Shown: positions 25,434 through 34,255 of the stretch, in pieces
How the letters are laid out: each line of letters opens with the position of its first letter
How positions within the stretch are numbered: position 1 is the stretch's first letter
NCBI GenBank assembly: GCA_021772135.1
Contig: JADYXQ010000107.1
Coordinates: 1-58,057, forward strand
Origin: Candidatus Obscuribacter sp.
GTDB taxonomy: Bacteria; Cyanobacteriota; Vampirovibrionia; Obscuribacterales; Obscuribacteraceae
Direction of reading: 5' to 3'
Length of the DNA stretch: 58,057 nt
Position numbers and translations under genes: made by a program
The notes under the pieces: generated by a model
Seen by the model: only the letters and a program-made list of their open reading frames with translations
What the model was told of the DNA's origin: nothing
Database searches by the model: none

Positions 25434-26642
25434 TTGAAGTCTGACCTGACAATAGAAGAGCAGATTACCGCTCAGGCGGCCGACGGCTCTGGCGTGCTGG
25501 TTGCCGACAATGTTTGCAAGCGTTTCGAAGGTGCGCCCGCCGCGGCACTTTCAAATATCAGTCTCAATGTTAAAGCGGGAGAATTCTATAGTTTTCTTGG
25601 CCCGTCCGGTTGCGGCAAAACTACCTTGCTGCGCATATTCGCTGGTTTTGAAGAGCCAAGCAGCGGCAAAATTTTAATTGACGGCAAAGAAACAGTGGGC
25701 GTACCGCCCTACAAAAGGCCGGTTAATATGGTCTTTCAAAGTTACGCCCTCTTTCCGCACATGAGCGTGCTGGAAAATGTCGCCTTTGGTTTGCGAGCAG
25801 CGCGCAAATTGAACAATGCCGCCATTGGCGAAAGCAGTCGCGAGGCATTGAAAATTGTGCGGCTCACTCAGTATGCAGATCGCCTGCCTGTGCAGCTTTC
25901 CGGCGGCCAGCAGCAGCGCGTCGCCCTGGCTCGGGCTCTGGTTATGCGCCCGGTGGTATTGCTTTTAGATGAACCACTCTCAGCTCTAGATGTACGCATT
26001 CGCGAAGAAATGCAAGACGAACTCTCTCGCTTAAAACGCGAACTCAATCTTACTTTTGTCATGGTCACTCACGACCAGTCGGAAGCTCTGGCCATTTCAA
26101 CACGCGTCGCCGTTTTCAATCAAGGCATACTGGAGCAAGTGGGCACACCCAGCGAAATTTACGAGCATCCGCGAACGGCATTCACAGCTGGTTTTATTGG
26201 CCGCTCAAATTTGCTGCCCGGAAAAGTGATAGCTGTTAACGAAGCTCCCAATAATTCGGGTCAGACAATTGTGCTTGACTGCAACGGCCATATAATTAAT
26301 TGCCTTGCCACTGCCGCTAGTGCTTTGAAAGTCGGCGATTCTGCCTACGGTTGCTTCAAGCCTGAGGCGGTCAGCCTTGTAAACAGCGACGCACTGGCAG
26401 CTCAAGGGAGTTCCGGCAACGCCGATATTGACAGCTCTGACATTATTTCTCTGTCTTGCCAGATTATTACCAGTGCCTACCAGGGCAGCCAGGTTGATAT
26501 AAAACTACTCTGCTCTGATTTTCCTGATCTATCTATTCGGGCAATTATTCCGGCCGGGCGGATGTCGCAATTAAGTGCCGACAAACTCTGTCTGCAATTG
26601 CGCGGGGCCGATACCAGTGCTCTGGCTCGTGAAAGCGTATGA
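25434..26642 (+). CDS. potA: Spermidine/putrescine-type ABC transporter ATPase
   Basis: Cytoplasmic ATPase expected to energise polyamine uptake. Walker A is GPSGCGKTT, the signature is LSGGQQQRVALARAL, and Walker B is VLLLDEPLSALD, with the switch His in VMVTHDQSEAL. The C-terminal extension (about residues 290-400) corresponds to the TOBE regulatory domain of the PotA/MalK group. The start is a TTG at 25434 with AGGA at 25423-25426; a nearby ATG is out of frame. The stop overlaps the next ATG (ATGA). No permease genes lie in this cluster. Confidence 0.9.
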   Translation: MKSDLTIEEQITAQAADGSGVLVADNVCKRFEGAPAAALSNISLNVKAGEFYSFLGPSGCGKTTLLRIFAGFEEPSSGKILIDGKETVGVPPYKRPVNMVFQSYALFPHMSVLENVAFGLRAARKLNNAAIGESSREALKIVRLTQYADRLPVQLSGGQQQRVALARALVMRPVVLLLDEPLSALDVRIREEMQDELSRLKRELNLTFVMVTHDQSEALAISTRVAVFNQGILEQVGTPSEIYEHPRTAFTAGFIGRSNLLPGKVIAVNEAPNNSGQTIVLDCNGHIINCLATAASALKVGDSAYGCFKPEAVSLVNSDALAAQGSSGNADIDSSDIISLSCQIITSAYQGSQVDIKLLCSDFPDLSIRAIIPAGRMSQLSADKLCLQLRGADTSALARESV

Positions 26643-27748
26643 GTGCAGGCGAAGATAATTTAAATCGCCGGCAGTTTCTCGGCCAACTAACTGCGGCTCT
26701 ACTGACGGCCTCAGGGAGTAGTGTACTGACCGGATGCAACAGTCAGAACGATGCGGCTGACCGTCAGCTAAATATTTTAAACTGGGCCGATTATCTGCAT
26801 CCGGATGCGATTCCGCAGTTTGAAAAAAGATATCAATGCAAAGTAGTCTATGACACTTTTGCCAGCAATGAAGCACTGATGGCCAAATTGCAAGCCGGCG
26901 GCAGTCGCTACGATATTATTGTGCCGTCCAGTTATATGGTCAAGCAATTGCATAAACTTGATATTCTGGCCAAACTCGATCACGCACGTCTGCCCGGTTT
27001 GAAACATTTGCTACCGCGCTTTCGCAACTCGGCTTTTGACCCCGGTTTGCAACACTCGGTGCCTTACACATGGGGCACAACCGGTATCGGTTTCAGTTTG
27101 AAAAAGCTCACCGAATCTGGTGTCATCAAATCATCAAGCAATTTAAGTCTGCCCTGGGAAGTTTTTTGGGACAAACAATTTTCACAACGCATGACCTTGC
27201 TTGATGACGGTCGCGAGGTAATCGGCATGGCCCTCAAACTCGCCGGCCATTCGTACAACACTCAAGACGAAACCACAATTGCAGTTGCACGTGATTTGCT
27301 AATTGGACAGAAACCACTGACCATGTGCTATACGTCAGATCAGGTAATTGTTGAATTGGCCAGCGGTGATGCTTTTTTATCGCAGGTTTTCAGCGGCGAT
27401 GCCTATCAGGCCAGACGCGACAATAATGACCTGCGTTATGTCATTCCCAGCAATGGTGCCTCAATCTGGACAGATAATTTCTGTATTCCTAAAAGCGCAC
27501 CTCACCTTGATCTTGCTTACAATTGGATAAACTATATGCTTGAGCCGGCCGTGGCAGCGGCATGTGCTAATTTCACCAATTATGCCATCGCCAATGAAAC
27601 CGCCTGGAAATTAGTTGATGCTAATTTGCGCAGCGATCCTAATCTTTATCCGCCGGAGAAAGTAATGGCACGCTGTGAAGAACTGGGCGAACTGGGTTCT
27701 GCCATCTTCATTTACGATCGCATGTGGACCGAGCTGAAGTGCGCCTAA
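26639..27748 (+). CDS. potD: Spermidine/putrescine-type substrate-binding lipoprotein
   Basis: Periplasmic binding protein of the polyamine family, 369 residues. It starts with a twin-arginine-like NRRQFLGQ segment and a lipobox ending LTGC, so it is probably a lipoprotein. The family hallmark NILNWADYLHPDAI follows, then YDIIVPSSYMV, PYTWGTTGIGF and PSNGASIWTDNFCIP, the last containing the aromatic and acidic residues typical of polyamine binding. Translation is coupled to potA through a 4-base overlap. Polyamine specificity is inferred from family resemblance. Confidence 0.92.
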   Translation: MSAGEDNLNRRQFLGQLTAALLTASGSSVLTGCNSQNDAADRQLNILNWADYLHPDAIPQFEKRYQCKVVYDTFASNEALMAKLQAGGSRYDIIVPSSYMVKQLHKLDILAKLDHARLPGLKHLLPRFRNSAFDPGLQHSVPYTWGTTGIGFSLKKLTESGVIKSSSNLSLPWEVFWDKQFSQRMTLLDDGREVIGMALKLAGHSYNTQDETTIAVARDLLIGQKPLTMCYTSDQVIVELASGDAFLSQVFSGDAYQARRDNNDLRYVIPSNGASIWTDNFCIPKSAPHLDLAYNWINYMLEPAVAAACANFTNYAIANETAWKLVDANLRSDPNLYPPEKVMARCEELGELGSAIFIYDRMWTELKCA

Positions 27749-28425
27749 TTTTTTGTCGCTACAACAAATAACGATCCTGCATCAACTTCGTCACTGGTCA
27801 TAGTGGCGAAAGCAGAAAAAAGCGAAGTCAATTCTTCTGGCGAGTAGCGCCGCAACAGCATGCCTTTGCGACCTTTGTCGGTATAGACGTGAGTGCCGTC
27901 GGCAAGTGTGTAATATTCGCCAGCTCCGCCGCCCACTTTGTCGAAGCAGCCGATAAATGTGCCTTTATTTTTCAACAAGTCATGCACTTTCGCCGACATT
28001 TCCCCTGCCTGTTTGAGGGGAAAATGTTCAAAAATTGAATTGGCCACCACCGCATCAAAACTTCCGTCTGCATACTTGAGAGCGGCCACGTCGCCCACAT
28101 CAAATGAGATTTTCAGGTCTTCTTGCGCGGCCCAGGTATTGGCCAGATAGATAGCTTGGGCGGAGACGTCTACGCCCACTACTTCAAAGCCCTGCCGGGC
28201 CAGGTAAACCGAAAGCCAGCCGGAGCCGCAGCCAAGGTCGAGTACGCGTCGGGCGCCGACATTGTTTAATTCTTCAGGAATGCGCGATATGTATGAAAGG
28301 CTGGGAAGCTGAGTATACGGGGTCTTACAGCCGCTCCAGGCTTTTTCCCAGAATTCGATATTTTCCTGGTAGACATTATCGTCAGGTGTGGCCTTCGTTT
28401 TAGTTTCTTCGCCGGGTGTTGTCAT
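27745..28425 (-). CDS. Class I SAM-dependent methyltransferase
   Basis: Predicted cytoplasmic methyltransferase. Motif I is VLDLGCGSGWLSVYLA, followed by VVGVDVSAQAI, FDVGDVAAL and a DAVVANSIFEHF segment, the standard order of the class I fold. The substrate cannot be told. The frame is open to 28515, but I prefer the ATG at 28423-28425 (MTTPGEET). The extra 30 codons upstream are Pro/Gly-rich, and they include a 16-base copy of sequence from inside the gene. The 3' end overlaps potD by 4 bases in a converging arrangement. Confidence 0.88.
   Translation of the reverse strand: MTTPGEETKTKATPDDNVYQENIEFWEKAWSGCKTPYTQLPSLSYISRIPEELNNVGARRVLDLGCGSGWLSVYLARQGFEVVGVDVSAQAIYLANTWAAQEDLKISFDVGDVAALKYADGSFDAVVANSIFEHFPLKQAGEMSAKVHDLLKNKGTFIGCFDKVGGGAGEYYTLADGTHVYTDKGRKGMLLRRYSPEELTSLFSAFATMTSDEVDAGSLFVVATKN
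28360..28375. repeat. Direct repeat copy 1 (16 bases)
   Basis: ATTTTCCTGGTAGACA occurs here, inside the methyltransferase gene, and again at 28440-28455 just upstream of its preferred start. The copies are 80 bases apart, which is not a multiple of three, so the second copy does not extend the reading frame. Confidence 0.6.
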
Positions 28426-28439
28426 GGTCGGTCGCGCAC

Positions 28440-28455
28440 ATTTTCCTGGTAGACA
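28440..28455. repeat. Direct repeat copy 2 (16 bases)
   Basis: Exact second copy of the 16-base sequence at 28360-28375. Its position upstream of the likely start codon favours a local duplication. Confidence 0.6.
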
Positions 28456-28635
28456 GGGGTTCATGGTAGCACTGCCCCCCTGGGGCGGCCGCTTCGCGGT
28501 TGTAAAGGGTAACATTAAGTCACAGTCTGCGTGTGTGAGATTAAGGGCTACGCCGGAGTGGTATCTAATTAACGAGGCTCTGTTTAGATCTAGTTTCTTT
28601 TATAGAGCTTGTAGCGACGGGAATTTCAAGAGTTA

Positions 28636-31600
28636 ATGGGCGAGTCTGGCCGCATACAATTGCAGATGATGCTGGTGCAGCAGTCCGGCGCGGGCGCTTT
28701 GCCGCTCAGCATCTTGCCGCCCGAAAGTTTTTTGCCCTTTATTCGCGAGCTGGAAAGGCTTTCACTCGATCAAAAATTAGCCCCGGTGATTGTTTACTGG
28801 AGCCGCCAGAGCGCTGCTAGATTATTGCCAAGAGGCAAAGATTTCGGCACATTATTGCGCGAGTCTACTTGTGTGTCATGTTTTTCCGAAGAGAGACAAG
28901 ATGCGCCAGATGAGTGGTGTGTTTTGATGGAGAGTCCAGCACTCTCCATTGTTGTCTATGGCCAGCAAGCCATGGAATCGCCCAATGCCGAAAAATATCA
29001 GTGTACAGGCTCGATGGAGCCCGCCATTGTGCGCGAGGCTTTCAACCGACTCTTGCCCATCTGGCAGTCGCTTAATTTAGCAGAAAGCAATCGCCTGGAA
29101 GATTGTCGGGTTTCGCTGGGGCCCGGCGGCAGCGAACAGCTTTCGGTGCAACGAATGAAAGCCGCATGGCCAGTGGTTAAAGCGCCGATTCAGCAGGGTC
29201 TTATATTGCAGGGCCAGTTTGCCGACCCCAATTACTATGATATGACCATAAGCGGTGAGCATGTTTTGCAGGCAGCGCAAAGTGTCACCGGTCCCAACAA
29301 AATTTCTCCCATTGCCGTAGACGTGCCAGAGCCTGAATTTGCCCAGACCGGCTCGAATCCGGTTATTCAGGGTGCCATGGGAGCGCAGACTCAAGCGGTG
29401 GGCGCCAACGCGCAAACGCAACCGGGTTCTACTCACAGTCAAGACGACATGGATAAAATTATCGCTCAGCATCTGGCCGCCGGTTTGCCCCCGCCGGACG
29501 CTACTTTCTTTCGCAGTAATGATACCAGTACGACTGTTTTTCAAGGTGATGTGAACGGCAGTTATGTGCTGTCGACAGGAGGCAACGGTCATGGCAACGA
29601 AAGCCCGGGCTCGGCGGCCAATTACGGCGGCGCGATCAATAATCATGACGCTCTTTTGACGCCGCCTGAAGCACGCAAAAATGTCAATAAAAATGCCACT
29701 CGCAATAATCTTAAGGCCATTAAGAGCACCGATGGTGATGCCAAAAAATTGATGCCGCCCACGGCGCAGACAATCATCAGCGATATCATAGGGCAGCTGA
29801 GGCATTCAAGCGATCTCACTTCGATTTTGCAATATGCCATTGAGGTTTTAACCAAAGAACTGAAAGCCGATCGAGGCCTGATCTGGAAAGTAGTGGGTGA
29901 TCAGCTGGCTGTTACCAATGAGTATTCGATCAACGGCCATACATGTTTTGTGGAAAATCAGCTCAATTCGCAAGAGTCTATGGCAATTGTGCTTGAGTTT
30001 CTCTCTCGTTTTCCAGACGAGTCAGGTGCCGGCGTAATCAGCATTCCTGATACCGCCCAAGATACCGATTTGCATAAAGCGTCGCGCACACTTTCTTCAC
30101 TACTGGAACTAGGTGATGTGCGTGGTCGCTTGATGGTACAGCTGCGCTCACGTAGTATCTTCTCCGGATTTTTGGAGCTGCAACAGTGCGGCAGACCACG
30201 TGAGTGGAGCACTGAAGACGCCGTCGTTTTACAAAAAGTAGCTGAGATGCTCTCAGTTGTTGTCCAACAGTCTTTCGACCAATCGAAAATTGAGATGGAC
30301 GCCCAGGAAATGAAACTGATCAATGAAATTGCCAGTCTCTTTCGTGACTCAAAAGGGCAGACCAGTCGCGATTCTCTGCTGCGATCGGTTTTACTGGTGG
30401 CCGATCACATGGGCTTCATTCACTCTCAAATTTATCTCTTCAATCCTGATAGTGGTGTCCTTGAGCCACAAATCAATTCTGATGAATTAGCCAACGTAGA
30501 ACTTGATAATAAAGAAAATCCATTTGTGGCGGTGTTCGAATCGGCCCGCGGCAAAGTGGTTAACATGGAATATTCGAGAAAGGGAGATCCTTTCTTCGGG
30601 CACGACATGGCTCTGGTTTTGCCTCTGATTTCAGAAGGCACCAGACTTGGTGTGATTGGCCTCTGGCAGCGTCAACCAAAACGTCCGCAATTTAGACCTC
30701 AAGATAGAGAACTGGGTCTAACCATTGCCGGCCACCTTTCGAACGTAATTCGGGCTGACATGGCCGTGCAGCAAATTCGTGCCGACCAGGTGCGCGACGC
30801 GCTGATTAATAAAGTTTCTGTGGAAATTAAACGGTCGCTCAAAGAAGCGGATCAGATTATGGATACTCTGGTGCGTTCGGTGCAGGATTATTTCCAACTG
30901 GATCTTTGTATCGTCAGTTTGTATGACGGCCCTACCGATGATGCCACCAAATGTAAATTCGCCGGCATTCCGGAAGAGTTTCCTCAACCAGAGCCGGTGG
31001 AGTTGAGCCATACCAGCGATGAGCCGTCACCCAAGCCCATGGCCCATACCATTGCCGATCGTATCTTTGCCGGTTCGCTTGATGCGCTGCGCGAAGGGCT
31101 GACTGTCTTTGTTACTCCAGACGAAATTAAAGAGCGTCTGCAGCCTGATATTCTCTCTGCCGAATGGAATAATCGCTCGGCTATTCTTGTGCCTTTAGGC
31201 CAGGGCAACAACTTTAAGGCGGCACTGATGCTGGTGGCACGCGATCGTGACCATCCGTTCCCTGATAAAGATATGCGCATGATTATCGACCTTGCAGACC
31301 GGGTAGGCGTCGTGATCTCACACGCTGAGCTGTTTGCTACAGTTGAGCGCCAGGCTGTTACCGATCCGATGACCGGTCTATTTAATAGACGCTATTTCGA
31401 AGAACAGTTGACTAAAGAAATCGATCGTTTTCAACGCTTCGGTCACCCCTTCTCATTCATCATTGTAGACCTCGATTATCTCAAGCGCATTAACGACAGC
31501 AAAGGCCACCACGTCGGTGACGCCGCCATCATTCATATTGGTAACGTCATTAAGCGCAGCGTGCGCGAAATTGACACAGTTGGCCGCTTTGGTGGTGAAG

Positions 31601-32547
31601 AATTTGTCGTGCTCCTGCCTGAAACCGATTTGAAATGGGCAAAAATGGTGGCTGAACGTGCATGCGCTGCTATGCGCGAAAGACCAGTTGACGGCTGGGG
31701 AATTGTCACTGCATCTGTGGGCGTTGCTACATTCCCTCACGACGCTCAGGACAAAGACCGCTTGTTCGAACTGGCTGACCAGGCGCTTTTCCTTGCCAAA
31801 CACCGCGGCAGAAACCAGGTTTGCACCGTGGCTGAAGATTTGATTCCGAGCCTGGCAGAAGGCGGCGAAGAACAGCTCAAAATGGCCATGAAAGTAGATA
31901 ATCGTATGGGCCCGGTTGTAGATAAACCCGTGGGCGATCTGGTGCCTGAATTTGACGTCGAATTGATTCGCGAGAAAGGCCTGCTTGGTATGTTGGCGCA
32001 ATTAATTCGCATGGTGGAAGAGCGCTCGTCTTACGGTCCTGACCGCTCTTCGCGCGCTTACGGTTATGCTAATCGCATTGCTCAATCATTGCACTTAACT
32101 AAGGAGCATACTGAGATTGTGTCACTTGCGGCGGTGCTCTGTAATCTCGGCAAGATGGCAGTGCCGGAAGAAACTTTAAAGCGACCAGACCCGCTCTCCG
32201 ACGAAGATCTGGTCTATATCAATCAAGTGCCGCACACCGGGTCTAAATTCCTCGAGCCGGCCAAAGTGCTGGCGAAAATATCACCCATTGTCGAATCGTA
32301 TCAAGAACACTGGGACGGCAGTGGTTATCCTAATGGTATCAAGGGTGATGTCATTCCAATTGAGTCGCGCATCGTCTCATTAGTAGATGCATATACCGCT
32401 ATGACCAGCGAGCGACCTTACCGTGAAGCCCATAGTCATGACGATGCCATGAAACTAATAATGGAAGGTTCCGGTAAAGAGTGGGATCCGCGCCTGGTCA
32501 AGGTCTTCGTTGCCTTACTGAACAAAGAGAAGCAAGCTGAAAAATAA
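28636..32547 (+). CDS. Multi-GAF diguanylate cyclase with degenerate HD-GYP domain
   Basis: A 1303-residue soluble sensor-type enzyme. Residues 1-165 resemble a DICT-type sensory domain. A Gln/Asn/Gly-rich linker follows (about 200-370), then about three GAF-like domains (390-890). The GGDEF domain has an intact active site, GGEEF at 986-990, and an inhibitory I-site RxxD at 977-980, so c-di-GMP synthesis is likely. The C-terminal domain has the HD-GYP layout (DGSGYP from residue 1227). However, the catalytic HD pair is replaced by Cys1169-Asn1170 (LCNLGK), and the HHE motif is replaced by QEHW. Phosphodiesterase activity is therefore doubtful. The start ATG at 28636 has AAGAG shortly upstream. 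Confidence 0.92.
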   Translation: MGESGRIQLQMMLVQQSGAGALPLSILPPESFLPFIRELERLSLDQKLAPVIVYWSRQSAARLLPRGKDFGTLLRESTCVSCFSEERQDAPDEWCVLMESPALSIVVYGQQAMESPNAEKYQCTGSMEPAIVREAFNRLLPIWQSLNLAESNRLEDCRVSLGPGGSEQLSVQRMKAAWPVVKAPIQQGLILQGQFADPNYYDMTISGEHVLQAAQSVTGPNKISPIAVDVPEPEFAQTGSNPVIQGAMGAQTQAVGANAQTQPGSTHSQDDMDKIIAQHLAAGLPPPDATFFRSNDTSTTVFQGDVNGSYVLSTGGNGHGNESPGSAANYGGAINNHDALLTPPEARKNVNKNATRNNLKAIKSTDGDAKKLMPPTAQTIISDIIGQLRHSSDLTSILQYAIEVLTKELKADRGLIWKVVGDQLAVTNEYSINGHTCFVENQLNSQESMAIVLEFLSRFPDESGAGVISIPDTAQDTDLHKASRTLSSLLELGDVRGRLMVQLRSRSIFSGFLELQQCGRPREWSTEDAVVLQKVAEMLSVVVQQSFDQSKIEMDAQEMKLINEIASLFRDSKGQTSRDSLLRSVLLVADHMGFIHSQIYLFNPDSGVLEPQINSDELANVELDNKENPFVAVFESARGKVVNMEYSRKGDPFFGHDMALVLPLISEGTRLGVIGLWQRQPKRPQFRPQDRELGLTIAGHLSNVIRADMAVQQIRADQVRDALINKVSVEIKRSLKEADQIMDTLVRSVQDYFQLDLCIVSLYDGPTDDATKCKFAGIPEEFPQPEPVELSHTSDEPSPKPMAHTIADRIFAGSLDALREGLTVFVTPDEIKERLQPDILSAEWNNRSAILVPLGQGNNFKAALMLVARDRDHPFPDKDMRMIIDLADRVGVVISHAELFATVERQAVTDPMTGLFNRRYFEEQLTKEIDRFQRFGHPFSFIIVDLDYLKRINDSKGHHVGDAAIIHIGNVIKRSVREIDTVGRFGGEEFVVLLPETDLKWAKMVAERACAAMRERPVDGWGIVTASVGVATFPHDAQDKDRLFELADQALFLAKHRGRNQVCTVAEDLIPSLAEGGEEQLKMAMKVDNRMGPVVDKPVGDLVPEFDVELIREKGLLGMLAQLIRMVEERSSYGPDRSSRAYGYANRIAQSLHLTKEHTEIVSLAAVLCNLGKMAVPEETLKRPDPLSDEDLVYINQVPHTGSKFLEPAKVLAKISPIVESYQEHWDGSGYPNGIKGDVIPIESRIVSLVDAYTAMTSERPYREAHSHDDAMKLIMEGSGKEWDPRLVKVFVALLNKEKQAEK

Positions 32548-32660
32548 AATTATTGGCCCCGCCGAGACGTTAGTCAGCAAGTTTGCAGCTCTGTGGCCGC
32601 TGGCAAAGTCGGGTTAACCGCTTAGAAAGTTGTGACTGATAAATTTAAGCTTGGAGGTAC

Positions 32661-32688
32661 TTGCGCACTCTTGGCATCTTGCTATAAT
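32661..32688 (+). promoter_or_regulatory. Strong promoter with extended -10
   Basis: TTGCGC (32661-32666), a 16-base spacer and TATAAT (32683-32688), preceded by TG at 32680-32681, give the best promoter in the window. Transcription would start near 32695, at the 5' end of the structured RNA region. The preceding stretch from 32548 shows no gene and no terminator. Confidence 0.75.
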
Positions 32689-32694
32689 TGAAAC

Positions 32695-32934
32695 ATATCG
32701 CACGAAGCCAATGCTCTCCTGTTAGCGGGCCACCAGAAATGGATCCCGGAGTAAATCTCAAATCACACGGAGCGGCTCTCGTCTCGATACAGTGAAAGCC
32801 CGGTACTCTGCCGTTAAGGCAGTTTGTTTGGAGCAGGCCCCTGTGGTCCGGTGTGTGAACCGGGACAGGGGTCTGGTGCTTTAAGGACACGTTTGTTGTC
32901 GCTCTGAGAATGGCTTCACCCATTTCGTCAGAGC
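32695..32934 (+). ncRNA. Structured RNA candidate, possibly 6S-like or an mRNA leader
   Basis: About 240 bases of non-coding sequence follow a strong promoter. Pairings visible by eye are a long-range closing stem GAAGCCA (32704-32710) with TGGCTTC (32911-32917), a CTGCC/GGCAG hairpin near 32813-32828, and a strong apical hairpin near 32840-32877 (CCCCTGT...ACAGGGG). A 3' hairpin pairs GCTCTGA (32901-32907) with TCAGAGC (32928-32934) and competes with the closing stem. The 5' part contains AGCGGGCCA, as near the 5' end of E. coli 6S RNA, and the closed-rod layout fits 6S. The resemblance is too short to be sure. No T-tract terminator follows, so it could equally be the leader of the gene at 32953. 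Confidence 0.4.
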
Positions 32935-32952
32935 CTGCCTTATCCTTATTGC

Positions 32953-34161
32953 ATGGTGCCACGTTTTCTCACAGCTTTGATTCTCTTTGCCTTTCTCAAT
33001 CTGGCGTTAGCCAGGTTGCCTCTAGCTGAAATTGCCGCACTTAATGCCCGCGATTTTGCCCTCACCGACGAGGCGATGAGGGAAGGCAAGCCGGCCAGCT
33101 GGTGGTTGGCGCGATTATTTTTGAGCAGTGAAAAACCGCCCGATATGGTGGTTTGCGGCAGTTCCCAAATTGGCGGACTGCAAGCTGCCGACGCCAACAC
33201 CAGCGGAGCGATTATTGATCTGACTTCTAATAGAAGTTGCATTACGCTGGAAAATGATCTGTCCAAACGCATCGGCATAAAACCTGCTGTTTTTCTTTCT
33301 GCTCTACCCGGGGCCATGGTTTCCGATCACTTTGTCATTGGCCGTGCGCTGTACCAGAAACGCGCCCCTGCCGTTTTAGTTCTGACCGTCTCACCGCGCG
33401 ATTTTATCGACAACACTCTGTCGGCCGCCGGTGCCACTGATTCTTATCGATATTTTTCGCAGTACAACGACATGACGAGTTACACCGACCTGGCCTTTCA
33501 CGAGCCCTGGTCACGCCTTACCTATTTTGTTTCTACCGAGCTACCGGTACGCAGATTAATACCAACTGTACAAAAGGTGATTAGCAATCTAAGCCAATCA
33601 GAATTTTTACCGGAAATAAAATCGGTGGCTAAGGCGCCTGAAAAAATCGAGGCAGTCACAGCCGCTGATCAACTCAAGTTAGTCACAGGTGGTTACGGTG
33701 GCAATCTCAGACCTGGTCAGGCTGTGCTCAGGCCCAATTTGCCGAAAATCTATGTGGATAACACCGTCGACTATATGCATAGATACTCAAATGCATATCC
33801 GTCTTCGTACGGTGTGCAGCTCAAATACATGAAAGAGTTTCTGGCCGATTTAAAAAGTCGCGGCATTAAAGTACTAGTTGTGGGCATGCCGCTCACGCCG
33901 CGCAATCGCGCTTTGCTGACTAATTCATTTTGGGCCGGTTTCAAACGCAAGATTGCCGAACGCTGTGAGCAAGGTGATGCTGTTTATATCGATCTTTCCG
34001 ACAGCCCTGATTTTACCGCCGGCGATTTTTGCGACACTGTGCATTTAAATGCTGATGGTGGTGCCAAATTGGCCCAGCATATTGCCGATGCCATCGCTCA
34101 GTCGAACGTGTTGCGTACCGCGCTGGAAGCCAGGCTTAAACCGGTGGCGCAGCGGCTCTGA
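32953..34161 (+). CDS. SGNH/DltD-like exported protein
   Basis: A 402-residue protein with an N-terminal hydrophobic signal or anchor (residues about 4-22). The middle contains CGSSQIGG, resembling the block I Ser of SGNH hydrolases, and the C-terminal block DFCDTVHLNADGG supplies Asp and His of the catalytic triad. Spacing and overall length recall DltD or AlgX-type envelope O-acyl modification proteins rather than classic lipases. No partner acyltransferase is nearby. The ATG at 32953 lacks an obvious ribosome binding site and follows directly on the structured RNA region. A double hairpin after the stop probably terminates it. Confidence 0.72.
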   Translation: MVPRFLTALILFAFLNLALARLPLAEIAALNARDFALTDEAMREGKPASWWLARLFLSSEKPPDMVVCGSSQIGGLQAADANTSGAIIDLTSNRSCITLENDLSKRIGIKPAVFLSALPGAMVSDHFVIGRALYQKRAPAVLVLTVSPRDFIDNTLSAAGATDSYRYFSQYNDMTSYTDLAFHEPWSRLTYFVSTELPVRRLIPTVQKVISNLSQSEFLPEIKSVAKAPEKIEAVTAADQLKLVTGGYGGNLRPGQAVLRPNLPKIYVDNTVDYMHRYSNAYPSSYGVQLKYMKEFLADLKSRGIKVLVVGMPLTPRNRALLTNSFWAGFKRKIAERCEQGDAVYIDLSDSPDFTAGDFCDTVHLNADGGAKLAQHIADAIAQSNVLRTALEARLKPVAQRL

Positions 34162-34172
34162 TGCTTGTTCGT

Positions 34173-34200
34173 GGAAAAATACGTCCGGACGTATTTTTTC
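34173..34200. repeat. Palindrome with CGTCCGGACG core
   Basis: AAAAATACGTCC and GGACGTATTTTT form a perfect 12-base-pair stem, extended by one G-U and one G-C pair. The core and right arm recur at 22101-22123. The outer arm GTGGAAAAATAC also begins the palindrome at 52138. It stands 10 bases after the SGNH gene and may act as a terminator. Confidence 0.7.
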
Positions 34201-34202
34201 CA

Positions 34203-34230
34203 GAAGATTTACGCACGGGCGTAAATCTTC
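34203..34230. terminator. Second palindrome in the 34162-34255 gap
   Basis: GAAGATTTACGC and GCGTAAATCTTC form a perfect 12-base-pair stem with a 4-base loop. It shares its arms with the palindrome at 14561. It separates the converging SGNH gene (+) and the ABC operon (-) and may terminate both. Confidence 0.6.
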
Positions 34231-34255
34231 CACTAAAGTCTCCAACCAACTAGAT

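Noticed and set aside
29077..29805. Long minus-strand open frame (242 codons) inside the GAF/GGDEF gene
   Set aside because: It runs antisense to a well-supported coding region, has no ribosome binding site and reads as an Arg/His-rich composition artefact.
31453..32001. Minus-strand open frame of 182 codons opposite the GGDEF domain
   Set aside because: It is the complement of conserved GGDEF codons and has no protein-like motif.
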